DNA of 41,995 bases from Caryophanon sp036309765 (GCA_036309765.1 JAXJTE010000007.1:1-41995); one strand, 5' to 3'. Counted from the first letter of the stretch, positions 24,274 through 32,701 are shown. Numbers and translations are program-made. Notes: generated by a model not told the origin, from the letters alone.

Positions 24274-25290
24274 TTAGAAAATTAAATTTAAGAGTAAGAA
24301 GAACCCACCAGCCATTAATGCTGAAATTGGCATTGTGATGAACCAAGTTAACACGATTTTACGTGCGATTGACCAGTTAACACCTTTCACGCGCTGTGCA
24401 GCACCAACACCCATAATTGCAGAAGAAATTACGTGCGTTGTCGATACTGGTAAGTGAATTAATGTTGCCCCGAAAATGATTGAAGCAGATGAAAGGTCAG
24501 CTGCAACACCGTTTACTGGACGGATTTTCATGATTTTACCGCCAACTGTTTTGATGATTTTGTAACCACCAACAGCTGTACCAAGACCCATCGCTAATGC
24601 ACAGGCTACACGTACCCAGTCTTGTACGTCGTCACCAGATTGCACGTTTGCGGCGATTAAAGCCATCGTAATAATACCCATTGCTTTTTGCGCGTCATTC
24701 GTACCATGTGTAAATGCTTGAAGCGCCGCTGTGAAAATTTGTACTAAACGGAAGCCTTTGTTTGTTGAATACAGGCTGAAGTTTTTAAATAACACTTTGA
24801 ATAGTTTCATCATAGAGAAACCGATTACTAAAGCGATAATTGGTGAGAAAATTAATGCTTGAAGAATTTTTAAAAATCCTTCGTAGTTTAAAATACCAAA
24901 TCCAGCAGATGCGATTGCCGCACCAGCGATCGAACCGATTAACGTATGTGAAGAACTTGACGGAATCCCGTAGTACCACGTTAATAAGTTCCAAGTGATG
25001 GCAGAACAAAGCGCCGCTAAAATTACGACAGAGCCTGTTGTGTCACCTTCAAAAGCGTTTAAAGAAAATGGGTCAACGATATCGCTGGCAATTGCTTTTG
25101 CAACACCTACGAATGTGATTGCCCCGACAAAGTTCATAACTGCCGCCATCATAACTGCAACGCGTGGCTTTAACGCACGTGTCGAAACCGATGTTGCAAT
25201 GGCGTTGGCTGTGTCATGGAAACCATTAATAAAGTCGAAACCTAAAGCGAAAATTACGACTAAAATGGTAATAATCAATAGCATATCCAT
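24274..25290 (-). CDS. pit: Inorganic phosphate transporter, PiT family
   Basis: A 338-aa membrane protein with the duplicated PiT signature. The N-terminal copy is 'ALGFDFINGFHDTANAIATSV' (seen as 'FINGFHDTANAIATSV') and the C-terminal copy is in 'FTHGTNDAQKAMGII', each supplying the Asp/Asn of the phosphate site. 'SSSHTLIGSIAGAAIA' and 'PVSTTHVISSAIMGVG' are the matching repeated helices. It imports phosphate, probably as a metal-phosphate complex with protons. GGACGAGG lies just before ATG. It is 24 bases downstream of the DUF47 gene, an arrangement shared with ykaA-pit of Bacillus, so the two are co-transcribed. Confidence 0.95.
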   Translation of the reverse strand: MDMLLIITILVVIFALGFDFINGFHDTANAIATSVSTRALKPRVAVMMAAVMNFVGAITFVGVAKAIASDIVDPFSLNAFEGDTTGSVVILAALCSAITWNLLTWYYGIPSSSSHTLIGSIAGAAIASAGFGILNYEGFLKILQALIFSPIIALVIGFSMMKLFKVLFKNFSLYSTNKGFRLVQIFTAALQAFTHGTNDAQKAMGIITMALIAANVQSGDDVQDWVRVACALAMGLGTAVGGYKIIKTVGGKIMKIRPVNGVAADLSSASIIFGATLIHLPVSTTHVISSAIMGVGAAQRVKGVNWSIARKIVLTWFITMPISALMAGGFFLLLNLIF

Positions 25291-25314
25291 AAATTTTTTC
25301 CTCGTCCTTTGTTA

Positions 25315-25935
25315 TTACGCGTTACGCATAATGATAGATTCAATTGTATTTGCTACGTTTTGACAGAAGTCTGCGATTTCTTCAAATTGCTCGTAAATGT
25401 CTTTGAAAATAATTAAACGAATTGGATCTTTTTCAGTTAAGAATAATTGTTTAATTGAAGAACGGAAAATTTCATCACACTCGCGCTCGTAATCTTTAAT
25501 TAAAATTGCGTGCTGACGCATACCAACTAAGTCTTTGCGGTTTAATGATTCCATTGCTTTTACCGCTTCGTCTGCTGATAATGTGATGTACTTTAAAAAT
25601 TGACGCATTTGCTCATTTACTTCTGTGAATGAATACATTTCAAAGTGAGCGATTGTGTTTTCGATGCCATCTAAAATATCGTCTAAACGAATTGCTAACG
25701 CTAAAATATCTTCACGCTCGATTGGTGTTAAAAACGCTTTGTTTAATTCAACGATTAATTCGTGAATTAATTTGTCACCAGCTGTTTCATACGACTTCAT
25801 TTTAATGCTAATTTCTTTTAATGATGCTGGGCTGTCGATGCGGCAGTCATTGGCAAAGTGCATTGATTCTTGTACGTTTTGTGCAATCTTTAAAAGTGCT
25901 GAGAAAAATGGATCTGGTTTTTTTGAACTAAACAT
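25315..25935 (-). CDS. DUF47 family, PhoU-like partner of Pit (YkaA-like)
   Basis: A 206-aa all-helical protein of the DUF47/TIGR00153 family. Characteristic blocks are 'MKSYETAGDKLIHELIVELNKAFLTPIEREDI' (read as 'GDKLIHELIVELNKAF' and 'TPIEREDIL'), 'LDDILDGIENTIAHFEMY' and 'FKDIYEQFEEIADFCQNVAN'. The E-x3-D and D-x3-E pairs resemble PhoU metal sites. Such proteins sit upstream of pit genes and are thought to tune transport or phosphate signalling. AGGAGG is present but 12 bases from the ATG, a slightly long spacing. Its likely promoter is an extended -10 on the minus strand at 26019-26011. Confidence 0.92.
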   Translation of the reverse strand: MFSSKKPDPFFSALLKIAQNVQESMHFANDCRIDSPASLKEISIKMKSYETAGDKLIHELIVELNKAFLTPIEREDILALAIRLDDILDGIENTIAHFEMYSFTEVNEQMRQFLKYITLSADEAVKAMESLNRKDLVGMRQHAILIKDYERECDEIFRSSIKQLFLTEKDPIRLIIFKDIYEQFEEIADFCQNVANTIESIIMRNA

Positions 25936-26010
25936 TGTGGTCTAGTGCCTCCTAGAATATATAAAATAAATTGTTTATAAAGCTGAATTTCTGTTAGTGA
26001 AACCTTACTT

Positions 26011-26027
26011 ATCATAGCAAACGTTTG
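26011..26027 (-). promoter_or_regulatory. Extended -10 and CAAACGTTTG palindrome upstream of the pit unit
   Basis: On the minus strand TGCTATGAT (26019-26011) is an extended -10. It directly adjoins the perfect palindrome CAAACGTTTG (26027-26018), a possible operator. The rest of 25936-26308 is A/T-rich and shows no gene. Confidence 0.35.
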
Positions 26028-26308
26028 TGTAAAACTATATAAAAATTAACTTGGAACTATCAAAATTTACATTGCTGTAACATTAAATTGTTCGAAAAAA
26101 GTCTGTTTTCGTTACGAGCTGTTGATGGAATCTATGAAATTTGTCCTTGTTTTAATAGAAAGTCGTTATTTTTCAACTATTTTTCGCGTGAACGAGTATA
26201 TTTTAAGAATGTGAGAAAGTTTTGTCAATGAGCCGTTCGGGACGACGGAAAAACAAGTTGTTAATGTAATGTAAAGATGCATCGTGGCGTATTTTGGATA
26301 AAGGGCAT

Positions 26309-26344
26309 AAACAAAGCGACGTTTTCATGTACGTCGCTTTGTTT
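26309..26344. terminator. Hairpin terminator downstream of the methyltransferase gene
   Basis: AAACAAAGCGACGT (26309-26322) pairs perfectly with ACGTCGCTTTGTTT (26331-26344). It lies just beyond the minus-strand stop at 26352. T runs are short on both sides. Confidence 0.75.
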
Positions 26345-26351
26345 CTTTTCA

Positions 26352-27515
26352 TTATTGATTTAATTGTTCGCGCAGCTCGTTGTGTAAAAATGGCTGCGCA
26401 CCTAAAAACTGCACGAATTGCTCGTATTGCGTACGCGAATCAGCAGATGCTTCTTTGCCTGTGAAATATGCGCGAATTAAAATGTTTTTCGGTGTGTTTT
26501 CCATGTCGATAAATTCAAGTAGCTGTGCCTCGTAGCCGACAAGCGATAAAATTTGCGCGCGAATCGAATCCGTCGCAAGTGCCGCAAAACGCTCGCGAAT
26601 CAATCCGTGCTGTAGCATCACATCAAGTGCAGGTGCTTGAAGCTGACGGTTTAGCTCGTGCTGACAACACGGTACGCTTAAAATAACGCGCGCTCCCCAT
26701 TTCACAGCACGCGCAAGCGCCATGTCCGTTGCGACGTCACAAGCATGCAGCGTCACGACCATATCAACCGATGCCTCGTCGTTATAATCATTAATATCCC
26801 CGACTAAAAACTCTAGCTGATCGTAGCCTAAGTCCTGTGCGATTTGGTTGCACTCCTCGATGACTTCCTTCTTCAAATCAAGCCCCGTCACGCGTAAATC
26901 AAGCCCTTTTTCAATCTTTAAGTAATGATACAGCGCAAACGTTAAATACGACTTACCTGAGCCGAAATCTAAAATGCGAATTGTGCGGTCTTTCGGCAAA
27001 TGGTCAAGTGCATCGTCAATGAACTCAACGAAGCGATTGATTTGTTTAAACTTATCGTACTTTTGCTTTTTCACTTTGCCGTCTTCGGTCTGCACACCTA
27101 ACCGAATTAAAAACGGATACGGCGTCGCATCGTCTAGCAAGTAGTTTTTCTTGCGGTTGTGCGATAAGTTCACTTGCTTTGCTTGCTGCTTTGTCGTTTT
27201 AAATAGCACTTTATTTTTTTTCGATAGCTGAATGTGAAGCTGCTCATCGACAAAGTCACCTTGGAACTGGCGGAAATCGTCGAACAGTGTATCGAGCTTT
27301 TCAGCAACCTCTTCAAGCAATACGTTTTCATGCTTTAAAATGCGCTCGTATTGGTACTCCAGTTGAATGTGGTATGTGCCTTTTAATTCGATTGGCTTTA
27401 ATTTCACGCGTTTAACTTCGTTTGATTTTAAGCGTGGCTGGCTAATTGTGGCGTTAACTAATGCTTTTGCGTGCAGGCGCTCTAGCACGGCGTCTTTCAT
27501 TTGTGTAAATTCCAT
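26352..27515 (-). CDS. SAM-dependent methyltransferase (Methyltransf_32-like)
   Basis: A 387-aa protein. The C-terminal half is a class I methyltransferase with 'ILDFGSGKSYLTFALYHYL' as motif I, 'VTGLDLKKEVIEECNQIA' as the ribose-binding acidic strand, 'DMVVTLHACDVATDMALARA' and the hallmark 'ILSVPCCQHELN', which together match the Methyltransf_32/GSTCD-like family. The N-terminal half (about 1-180) is a family-specific extension. Substrate is unknown. The frame is open upstream to 27623, but those 36 codons are read from repeat copy D. ATG at 27515 with AAGGA ten bases upstream is the likely true start. The adjoining repeat may influence its expression. Confidence 0.86.
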   Translation of the reverse strand: MEFTQMKDAVLERLHAKALVNATISQPRLKSNEVKRVKLKPIELKGTYHIQLEYQYERILKHENVLLEEVAEKLDTLFDDFRQFQGDFVDEQLHIQLSKKNKVLFKTTKQQAKQVNLSHNRKKNYLLDDATPYPFLIRLGVQTEDGKVKKQKYDKFKQINRFVEFIDDALDHLPKDRTIRILDFGSGKSYLTFALYHYLKIEKGLDLRVTGLDLKKEVIEECNQIAQDLGYDQLEFLVGDINDYNDEASVDMVVTLHACDVATDMALARAVKWGARVILSVPCCQHELNRQLQAPALDVMLQHGLIRERFAALATDSIRAQILSLVGYEAQLLEFIDMENTPKNILIRAYFTGKEASADSRTQYEQFVQFLGAQPFLHNELREQLNQ

Positions 27516-27578
27516 ATTGTATTCGTCCTTTGTTTTAAAATAGTCGGGTGTGTGTTGAATAGACTGTACGCGCTTTTG

Positions 27579-27736
27579 CGGCTCGCTTTCCTGGGGCTCG
27601 GCGGCGAACACGATGTTGGTCATGAAGGTGATGCCACATGGACGTGGCGCTCATCACCTTCCTCAAGCCTCCGCGCCTCTCCTACGTCGCGGCTTACGGG
27701 GTCTGGCACGAGCTTTTCCCCAAGGAGTCTCGCCGC
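27579..27736 (-). repeat. GC-rich hairpin repeat, copy D (with extra hairpin inserted)
   Basis: In minus orientation it begins with the same left box as copy C (27736-27718) and ends with the same right box (27602-27579). Relative to C it has a longer middle and about 65 added bases just before the right box. The addition contains a perfect stem AAGGTGAT/ATCACCTT (27625-27632 and 27653-27660) plus inner GCCAC/GTGGC (27633-27637, 27644-27648). It occupies most of the 27516-27926 gap between the divergent methyltransferase and hflX genes. Short open frames inside it are not gene-like. Confidence 0.82.
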
Positions 27737-27886
27737 AGCGCTTCCATTCAATTGGAATCGTCAAAAACAACTGTTATCGCATATTACGACGGCTCGCCAT
27801 GCATAAACACACATCAAATAATTGTCTTTAAGTGTACCACAAAAAAGCGAGCCGATTGCGTAAGAAGGTAGCAACACGTAAGCATG

Positions 27887-27895
27887 TGGTATAAT
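27887..27895 (+). promoter_or_regulatory. Extended -10 promoter for hflX
   Basis: TGGTATAAT (27887-27895) is a perfect extended -10 about 30 bases before the hflX start. The -35 region is weak. Confidence 0.5.
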
Positions 27896-27926
27896 TTAGT
27901 GACTAACAACGTACGTGGAGGTATTT

Positions 27927-29243
27927 ATGCAAACATTAAAAGAGATTGAAAAACGCATTGAACGCGCGGTACTCGTCGGTGTCAATTTACGCAACGCCGA
28001 GCATTTTGAGTATTCAATGGAAGAGCTAGCAGATTTAGCAGGCGCTATCGAGGTTGAAATCGCAGGTGTCATTACGCAAAATTTAGAGCGCGTCACAGCG
28101 TCACATTATGTCGGCACAGGAAAAATTGATGAAGTAAAGGCACTGTATGACGAAACAGGCGCAAACTTAGTTATTTTCAATGACGAATTATCACCGTCGC
28201 AAATTCGTAACTTAGAACGAGACTTAGATTGTAAAGTAATCGACCGCACGATGCTTATTTTAGACATTTTCGGTCGCCGTGCGAAAACGAAGGAAGCGCA
28301 AATGCAAGTGGAGCTCGCGCAATTGCAATACATGCTGCCGCGCTTAGTCGGGCTGCATGCGTCACTTTCTCGCCAAGGTGGTAGCGCGGGTGGTAGCTTT
28401 AGTAACCGTGGAGCGGGAGAAACAAAGCTTGAACTAGACCGCCGTAAAATCGAGGACCAAATTGCGAAATTACGCCGCGACTTAGAGGACGTGAAGGAGC
28501 AGCGCGAAACACAGCGTAAGCAGCGCAAAAAAAATGCGATTCCTGTCGTGTCCATCGTCGGCTACACAAACGCCGGTAAATCGACAATTATGAACGAAAC
28601 GTTACGCAAAATCGGGCAGCATGACGACAAGCAAGTATTTGAAAAAGATATGCTGTTTGCGACGCTTGAGACGAGTGTGCGCCAAATTGATTTAGAGGAC
28701 AATAAGCGCTTTTTATTAACAGACACGGTCGGCTTCGTCAGCAAATTACCTCACCATTTAGTGAAAGCTTTCCGCTCGACGTTAGAGGAAGCACGCGATG
28801 CCGATTTACTGCTGCACGTAGTTGACGTATCGAATGAAGAATACCGCTTCATGATGCAAGTAACGGAGGAAACGTTAAAGGCAATCGGTGTGGAAGGTGT
28901 GCCAACGATTTACGTGTACAACAAATCTGACAAAGCGAATTTAGAGTATCCAGTCGTAAGTGGCGACAACATTTGGATGTCGGCAAAGGAAAACGCAGGG
29001 CTTGATGAGCTAATCGACATGATTCGCAAAGAGATTTTCTCAAATTACGTGACGTGCTACATGCTCATTCCGTACGACCGTGGCGACATCGTTTCGCATT
29101 TAAATATGCATGCCTCGATTCACTCGACATCATATGAGGAAAACGGCACGCTGCTATACGTGGAAGTAACGGATGCTGATTACAACAAGTATAAGCAATA
29201 CGTATTAACGGACGAAATGCTTTCAGAGCTATTAAATAATTGA
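27927..29243 (+). CDS. hflX: GTPase HflX (ribosome-associated)
   Basis: A 438-aa GTPase. The N-terminal HflX domain contains 'VGTGKIDEVKAL' and 'LIFNDELSPSQIRNLE'-like sequence ('VIFNDELSPSQIRNLE'), and the linker has 'GAGETKLELDRRKI', all diagnostic. The G domain shows G1 'GYTNAGKST' (about 212-220), G2 region 'ATLETSVRQID', G3 'DTVGFVSKLP' and G4 'NKSD'. HflX splits and rescues stalled or hibernating 70S ribosomes after stress. ATG at 27927 is preferred: GTGGAGGT just before it is the ribosome site, so an in-frame GTG at 27915 overlaps that site and is unlikely. It has its own promoter and terminator. Confidence 0.96.
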   Translation: MQTLKEIEKRIERAVLVGVNLRNAEHFEYSMEELADLAGAIEVEIAGVITQNLERVTASHYVGTGKIDEVKALYDETGANLVIFNDELSPSQIRNLERDLDCKVIDRTMLILDIFGRRAKTKEAQMQVELAQLQYMLPRLVGLHASLSRQGGSAGGSFSNRGAGETKLELDRRKIEDQIAKLRRDLEDVKEQRETQRKQRKKNAIPVVSIVGYTNAGKSTIMNETLRKIGQHDDKQVFEKDMLFATLETSVRQIDLEDNKRFLLTDTVGFVSKLPHHLVKAFRSTLEEARDADLLLHVVDVSNEEYRFMMQVTEETLKAIGVEGVPTIYVYNKSDKANLEYPVVSGDNIWMSAKENAGLDELIDMIRKEIFSNYVTCYMLIPYDRGDIVSHLNMHASIHSTSYEENGTLLYVEVTDADYNKYKQYVLTDEMLSELLNN

Positions 29244-29248
29244 TACAG

Positions 29249-29286
29249 TGCCTGTACGTAGCGAGTCTATGTGCGGGCATTTTTTA
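29249..29286 (+). terminator. Terminator after hflX
   Basis: TGCCTGTACGTA (29249-29260) pairs with TATGTGCGGGCA (29268-29279) with G-T pairs, then T6. Confidence 0.8.
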
Positions 29287-29360
29287 GGTAAGAATAGTGA
29301 AATCGAAAAAATGTATTATAATAGTAGAAATTCGATAGATGAACGAAGGAGTGTGACGAG

Positions 29361-30467
29361 ATGTTCATTCAAGAAGTCATTGTACGCCACGTAGCGATGA
29401 AGCTAAAAACACCATTTAAAAGCGGCGTTGATACGATTTCTGAAAAAATATTTTTAGTCGTCGAGGTGCATAACGAAGACGGCACGATTGGCTACGGGGA
29501 AGGGTTGGCATTTGAACGACCGTATTATACCGAAGAAACAGTCGAAACGATGAACCACATAGTAGAAACTGTATTAATTCCTACTGTGCTATACAAAAAA
29601 ATCGACCACCCATCACATGTACACGAATTGTTTCAGCCAGTGCGCCGCAACTACATGGCAAAGGCGGCAGTCGAAACAGCGGTGTGGGATTTGTATGCCC
29701 AGCTACAAAAGCAGCCACTCGCTCAACTAATCGGTGGCACGCAGTCCGCAGTTGAAGTTGGCGTCGCAATCGGACTACAGCCGACGGAGGAACAGCTCGT
29801 AGCAACGATTCAACGAGCGCTTGATGAAGGGTATCGCCGCATTAAAGTGAAAATTACATCGCAGCATGATATTGAATTGTTACAGACGATTCGCCGTCAT
29901 TTTCCTGATATTGCGCTTATGGCAGATGCGAACAGTGCGTACACGCTTGATGATATCGAGCAGCTAAAAGCACTCGACGCATTCAATCTTCTTATGATTG
30001 AGCAGCCGCTTGCGCATGATGACATCGTTGAACACGCGGAATTGCAGCGCCACATACAAACGCCCATTTGCTTAGACGAAAGCATTTGCTCGCTCGATGA
30101 TATGAAGCGTGCTGTGAAGCTAGGAAGCTGTCAAATCGTCAACATTAAGCTTGCGCGTGTCGGTGGCTTTACCGAGGCGATGCGCATTCATGATTATTGT
30201 CAGCAGCACGGCATCGGTGTATGGTGCGGCGGTATGCTTGAAGCAGGTATTGGTCGAAGCCACGCACTCGCACTGGCAAGCTTGCCGAATTTCAGATACG
30301 CCGCCGATATTGCAAGCGCGGATCGTTACTGGGAACGCGACATTGTGACACCGATGATTGCTTCAAAAGACGCGCACATTAACGTACCGACAAATGTTGG
30401 GCGAGGCTTTCAAATCGATGAAGCGTATTTAGACCAAATAACGTTAAAGAAGCGATGTATACGTTAA
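29361..30467 (+). CDS. menC: o-Succinylbenzoate synthase / N-acylamino acid racemase family enzyme (MenC-like)
   Basis: A 368-aa enolase-superfamily enzyme. Catalytic landmarks: KVK at 162-164 (general acid/base Lys), metal ligands D189 ('MADANSAY'), E214 ('MIEQPL') and D239 ('CLDESI'), the second Lys K263 ('NIKLARVGG'), and 'GGMLEAGIGR' (290-299). The last is characteristic of the OSBS/NSAR branch used for menaquinone synthesis in low-GC Gram-positives. OSBS dehydrates SHCHC to o-succinylbenzoate; some relatives also or instead racemise N-succinyl amino acids. No other men genes flank it, which leaves the NSAR alternative open. A TATAAT (29317-29322) precedes it and a 15-bp stem follows. Confidence 0.85.
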   Translation: MFIQEVIVRHVAMKLKTPFKSGVDTISEKIFLVVEVHNEDGTIGYGEGLAFERPYYTEETVETMNHIVETVLIPTVLYKKIDHPSHVHELFQPVRRNYMAKAAVETAVWDLYAQLQKQPLAQLIGGTQSAVEVGVAIGLQPTEEQLVATIQRALDEGYRRIKVKITSQHDIELLQTIRRHFPDIALMADANSAYTLDDIEQLKALDAFNLLMIEQPLAHDDIVEHAELQRHIQTPICLDESICSLDDMKRAVKLGSCQIVNIKLARVGGFTEAMRIHDYCQQHGIGVWCGGMLEAGIGRSHALALASLPNFRYAADIASADRYWERDIVTPMIASKDAHINVPTNVGRGFQIDEAYLDQITLKKRCIR

Positions 30468-30471
30468 ATGT

Positions 30472-30510
30472 AAAAGTAGATGAATGAGAATCCATTCATC
30501 TACTTTTAAT
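30472..30510 (+). terminator. Hairpin terminator after menC
   Basis: AAAAGTAGATGAATG (30472-30486) pairs perfectly with CATTCATCTACTTTT (30493-30507). T's lie inside the stem end and the trailing run is AATAAT, so strength is moderate. The stretch from here to about 30688 is A/T-rich and shows no gene. Confidence 0.75.
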
Positions 30511-30688
30511 AATCATTTCTTTTTGATTAAGCTGTCACTTTAGAATAATTATTGAATATTTTGAATATGAAATTTTTTGTATAGTATTTTAATTTGATTA
30601 AACCTGTAACGTGTTGTTTTTTATATGTTTTAAACGTTTAATTGGTCTTGATAGGGGAATTTTAGTTATTCTCAATTACTAGCAACGG

Positions 30689-30718
30689 TTGAATAACAAA
30701 TAAAAAAGGGTATATAAT
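30689..30718 (+). promoter_or_regulatory. Sigma-A promoter of the siderophore uptake operon
   Basis: TTGAAT (30689-30694) and TATAAT (30713-30718) are 18 bases apart. The Fur box starts 16 bases after the -10, covering the expected transcription start region. Confidence 0.65.
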
Positions 30719-30733
30719 GGGCTTTACATACAA

Positions 30734-30748
30734 TGATAATCATTTTCA
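30734..30748 (+). promoter_or_regulatory. Fur box
   Basis: TGATAATCATTTTCA matches the 7-1-7 Fur consensus TGATAATnATTATCA at all but one specified base. Its location just after the promoter predicts iron-dependent repression of the importer. Confidence 0.85.
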
Positions 30749-30786
30749 TTGTGAAAATAAAAAATAGAATAAATGAGGTTTAGGAA

Positions 30787-31740
30787 ATGAGACTATGGAT
30801 GCTAGTTGTAGCAGCTGTCATTTTGTCATTCATTTCTCTGTTCGTAGGGGCGATTAATATTAAGCCGAGCGATTTATTAGACTGGAATTCGCAGGAAATG
30901 CAAATTTTCTTAGCGAGCCGTGTTCCGCGCTTAATGGCCATTATTTTAGCCGGTGCAGGTATGAGTATCGCCGGTTTAATTATGCAGTCGTTAAGCCGCA
31001 ATAAATTCGTATCGCCTACAACAGCAGGAACGTTGGATGCAGCAAAGCTAGGTATTGTAATTTCAATGGTGTTCTTCACGCAAGTAACGTACATGCAGCA
31101 AGTGTTATTCGGATTTGCCTTTGCGTTAGCGGGAACATTTATTTTCATGCAGTTACTGGACCGCATTAAGTTTAAGGATGTTATTTTTGTTCCGCTAATC
31201 GGGATTATGTTCGGGAACATTATTTCTGCAGTGACGACATTCTTTGCATACGAATCAGAAATTATGCAAAACGTAACAGCGTTCTTTATGGGTAGCTTTA
31301 CGCTTGTCGTTTCAGGTCGTTATGAGCTGCTATATGTAGCGATTCCAGCCATTATTCTGGCGTATATTTTCGCCAATAAATTTACAGTAGCAGGTATGGG
31401 AGAAGACTTTGCGAGAAACTTAGGGTTGAGCTATAAAACGGTATTAAATATCGGTTTAGTGCTAGTGGCGATCATTTCAACGACGGTTGTATTAACAGTC
31501 GGTGTGATTCCATTCCTAGGATTAATTATCCCGAATATCGTATCGCTTTATTTAGGAGACAATTTACGTAAAACGATTCCACATACAGTCGCATTAGGGG
31601 TTGTATTCTTACTTGCATGTGATATTTTCAGCCGCTTAGTCGTGCATCCGTATGAAATTCCAGTAAATACGACGGTTGCCGTAATCGGTAGTGCCATCTT
31701 CTTAATTATGTTATTTAGGGGGAAAGCATATGCAAAGTAG
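30787..31740 (+). CDS. Iron-siderophore ABC transporter permease, YclN-like
   Basis: A 317-aa FecCD-family permease with about nine membrane segments. Early residues 'VPRLMAIILAGAGMSIAGLIMQSLSRNKFVSP' (read as 'RVPRLMAIILAGAGMSIAG' and 'MQSLSRNKFVSPTTAG') hold the FecCD signature, and 'GVIPFLGLIIPNIVS' is the conserved C-terminal block next to the ATPase-contact loop. Gene order (permease, permease, ATPase, binding protein) and lengths match Bacillus subtilis yclNOPQ, which imports petrobactin; the siderophore here is inferred only from that. GAGG lies about nine bases before ATG. It overlaps the next permease gene by 11 bases. Confidence 0.9.
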   Translation: MRLWMLVVAAVILSFISLFVGAINIKPSDLLDWNSQEMQIFLASRVPRLMAIILAGAGMSIAGLIMQSLSRNKFVSPTTAGTLDAAKLGIVISMVFFTQVTYMQQVLFGFAFALAGTFIFMQLLDRIKFKDVIFVPLIGIMFGNIISAVTTFFAYESEIMQNVTAFFMGSFTLVVSGRYELLYVAIPAIILAYIFANKFTVAGMGEDFARNLGLSYKTVLNIGLVLVAIISTTVVLTVGVIPFLGLIIPNIVSLYLGDNLRKTIPHTVALGVVFLLACDIFSRLVVHPYEIPVNTTVAVIGSAIFLIMLFRGKAYAK

Positions 31741-32701
31741 TGTGAAAAAATCGAACCTCATTAAAATAGCGATATTAGTTGTACTTGCGCTTTTATCGAT
31801 TGCGGGCTTCTTGTTTTACAACATTCAAGGTGGTTTTAGCTATGCGTTTCCAAAGCGTGTCGTTCGCGTATTAGCGATGATTGTTACAGGGGTAGCGATT
31901 GCGTATGCGACCGTTATGTTCCAAACCGTAACGCGTAACCGAATTTTAACACCGTCTATTATCGGGGTTGACTCAATGTATGAAGTGGTACAAACAGTCA
32001 TCTTCTTCTTCTTAGGCTCGGCGTCAATTTTCGTCGTAAGCCGTTATTTAAACTTCGGTGTGTCGATTTTAGCAATGGTATTATTTGCGCTGTTGTTATA
32101 TCGTTTCTTATTCCGTGCAGACAAATATCCGATTTACTTACTGCTCCTTGCAGGGATGGTTATCGGAACATTGCTTGGAAGCTTCGTAACGTTTTTACAA
32201 GTAATTATCGATCCGGTTGAGTATTTAAGTTTACAAAACCGTTTATTCGCAAGCTTTACAAACGTAAAAGGCGAGCTATTACTGATTGCCGCCGTTATTT
32301 TACTCATTGCCTTCATTTGGGGCGCAGTGATGATGAAAGATTTAGATGTAATGGGCTTAGGTCGTGACGTAGCACTGAATTTAGGTGTGAACTACGATAA
32401 GCGTGTGTTACATGTACTTATTTTATCATCTGTATTACTAGCAACATCAACAGCGCTTGTTGGACCGATTACGTTTTTAGGGTTAATTGTTGCAAATTTA
32501 TCGTATCAGTTTTTGGCAACATACAAGCATTCTGTACTCATCATTGGTGCGAGTTTAATTAGTATTATTGCCCTTGTCGGTGGACAGTTCCTTGTATTAC
32601 ACGTATTTGATTTAAATACGACAATTAGTGTAATCATCAACTTTATCGGTGGACTGTACTTCATTTACTTATTACTGAAAGAAAGTAGGTCAGCAGGATG
32701 A
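31730..32701 (+). CDS. Iron-siderophore ABC transporter permease, YclO-like
   Basis: A 323-aa second FecCD-family permease. 'RVLAMIVTGVAIAYATVMFQ' followed by 'TRNRILTPSIIGVDSMYE' is the family's N-terminal signature, and 'ALVGPITFLGLIVANLSYQ' the C-terminal block. It pairs with the upstream permease to form the channel. Its ATG lies inside the end of the preceding gene behind GGGGGAAAG, and its stop overlaps the ATPase start (ATGA), so all three are translationally coupled. Confidence 0.9.
   Translation: MQSSVKKSNLIKIAILVVLALLSIAGFLFYNIQGGFSYAFPKRVVRVLAMIVTGVAIAYATVMFQTVTRNRILTPSIIGVDSMYEVVQTVIFFFLGSASIFVVSRYLNFGVSILAMVLFALLLYRFLFRADKYPIYLLLLAGMVIGTLLGSFVTFLQVIIDPVEYLSLQNRLFASFTNVKGELLLIAAVILLIAFIWGAVMMKDLDVMGLGRDVALNLGVNYDKRVLHVLILSSVLLATSTALVGPITFLGLIVANLSYQFLATYKHSVLIIGASLISIIALVGGQFLVLHVFDLNTTISVIINFIGGLYFIYLLLKESRSAG

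Noticed and set aside
27501..27871. Several plus-strand frames of 70-100 codons in the methyltransferase-hflX gap
   Set aside because: They overlap repeat copy D and the antisense of the methyltransferase start; none has a ribosome site or natural composition.
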